Shown in pieces: positions 6,067 through 6,553 of a DNA stretch of 6,553 bases (position 1 is the stretch's first letter; each line of letters opens with the position of its first letter). The position numbers were made by a program, and so were the translations under genes. The DNA is taken from NCBI GenBank assembly GCA_015663855.1, contig DQRJ01000090.1, forward strand, positions 1 to 6,553. The letters run 5' to 3'. A model generated the notes under the pieces. That model had not been told where the DNA came from. It did no database searches and worked only from the letters and a program-made list of their open reading frames with translations. This stretch comes from Flavobacteriales bacterium. Its GTDB lineage: Bacteria; Bacteroidota; Bacteroidia; Flavobacteriales_D; Sanyastnellaceae.

Positions 6067-6553
6067 ATGAGCCGTATACAACGGATAAAGAAAGGTGTCG
6101 ACATTCGTATGAGTGGTCGTCCCTCAGAGACAGTTAATGTAGCTCCTGCAGCAACAACTTATGCTGTCAAACCGCCTGATTTTACTGGGCTTTTGCCTAA
6201 ACTAACCGTTCGTGTGGGCGATGCTGTTAAAGCTGGGACTTCGATATTTTTCGACAAGAAAATGTCATCGGTTCAGTATGTTAGTCCTATATCAGGAAAA
6301 GTTAAAGAAATCGTCAGAGGAGCGAAACGTCGCATTTTAGAGGTCGTAATCGAAGCAGATAAAGAGAACTCAAACGTAGATTTTGGAGTTTTAGACGTTT
6401 CGAAATCTGATCGAGAGGCAATTTTATCGCGAATTCTTGAAGGCGGAATGTTTCCTTTCTTTAAACAGCGTCCTTTCGATATTGTTGCGAATCCTAACGA
6501 TAAGCCCCGCTCGATTCACATTAGTGGCTTCGATTCTTCACCTCTGGCCGCAA
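6067..6553 (+). CDS. nqrA: Na+-translocating NADH:quinone oxidoreductase subunit A (partial, 3' end outside window)
   Basis: NqrA is the peripheral cytoplasmic subunit of Na+-NQR, the respiratory complex that oxidises NADH, reduces quinone and pumps sodium out; NqrA is implicated in quinone binding. The ATG at 6067 opens a frame that stays open to the right edge (162 codons of a protein usually about 450 long). Recognisable family stretches, by comparison with the Vibrio protein as I remember it, are IKKGVDI at 7-13, PKLTVRVGDAVKAG at 44-57, FFDKK at 61-65, SPISGKV at 73-79 and RGAKRRILEVVIE at 84-96, then FFKQRPFD and the segment ending DSSPLAA. The hammerhead/biotinyl-lipoyl-like fold suggested by the GDAVKAG and SPISGKV pair fits NqrA. 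The bases before the ATG (CACGAGAA) contain no Shine-Dalgarno sequence. The other nqr genes would be expected to the right. Confidence 0.96.
   Translation, partial: MSRIQRIKKGVDIRMSGRPSETVNVAPAATTYAVKPPDFTGLLPKLTVRVGDAVKAGTSIFFDKKMSSVQYVSPISGKVKEIVRGAKRRILEVVIEADKENSNVDFGVLDVSKSDREAILSRILEGGMFPFFKQRPFDIVANPNDKPRSIHISGFDSSPLAA

Overview
The window looks like chromosomal DNA from a member of the Bacteroidota, probably a free-living, Flavobacteriia-like or related marine or saline lineage. Four things support this. (i) One gene matches the type IX secretion system (T9SS) plug / DUF5103 family, which is essentially restricted to Bacteroidota. (ii) There is a TonB-dependent receptor with an N-terminal carboxypeptidase-D-like regulatory domain. 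(iii) Two intergenic gaps contain the Bacteroidota -7 promoter motif TAnnTTTG. (iv) No start codon has a convincing Shine-Dalgarno sequence. No species can be named from the sequence alone.

Layout. Five genes run leftwards on the minus strand in close succession. In transcription order they are a T9SS plug-like protein (5965-4697), a short-chain dehydrogenase/reductase (4686-3964), peptide chain release factor 3, prfC (3943-2348), a small secreted protein with a carboxypeptidase-like regulatory domain (2334-1681), and a TonB-dependent receptor (from 1674, running off the left edge). The gaps are 10, 20, 13 and 6 bp, which suggests an operon. A promoter motif just before prfC suggests a second entry point. 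On the plus strand, nqrA begins at 6067 and runs off the right edge; it is divergent from the plug gene across 101 bp that hold promoter motifs and two short palindromes. No stretch longer than 300 bases lacks a gene. I see no tRNA, rRNA, CRISPR array, mobile element or terminator.

How the genes may work together. Three of the five minus-strand genes act in the cell envelope: the plug protein on the T9SS translocon, and the regulatory-domain protein with the TonB-dependent receptor at the outer membrane. The SDR and prfC are cytosolic housekeeping genes. nqrA starts the operon for the sodium-pumping NADH:quinone oxidoreductase. Most of the window is ordinary core genome. The points most worth a second look are the related signal-peptide sequences of the last two minus-strand genes, the uncharacterised second half of the small secreted protein paired with the receptor, and the palindromes in the plug/nqrA divergent region. 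I did not find strong evidence for a wholly new system.
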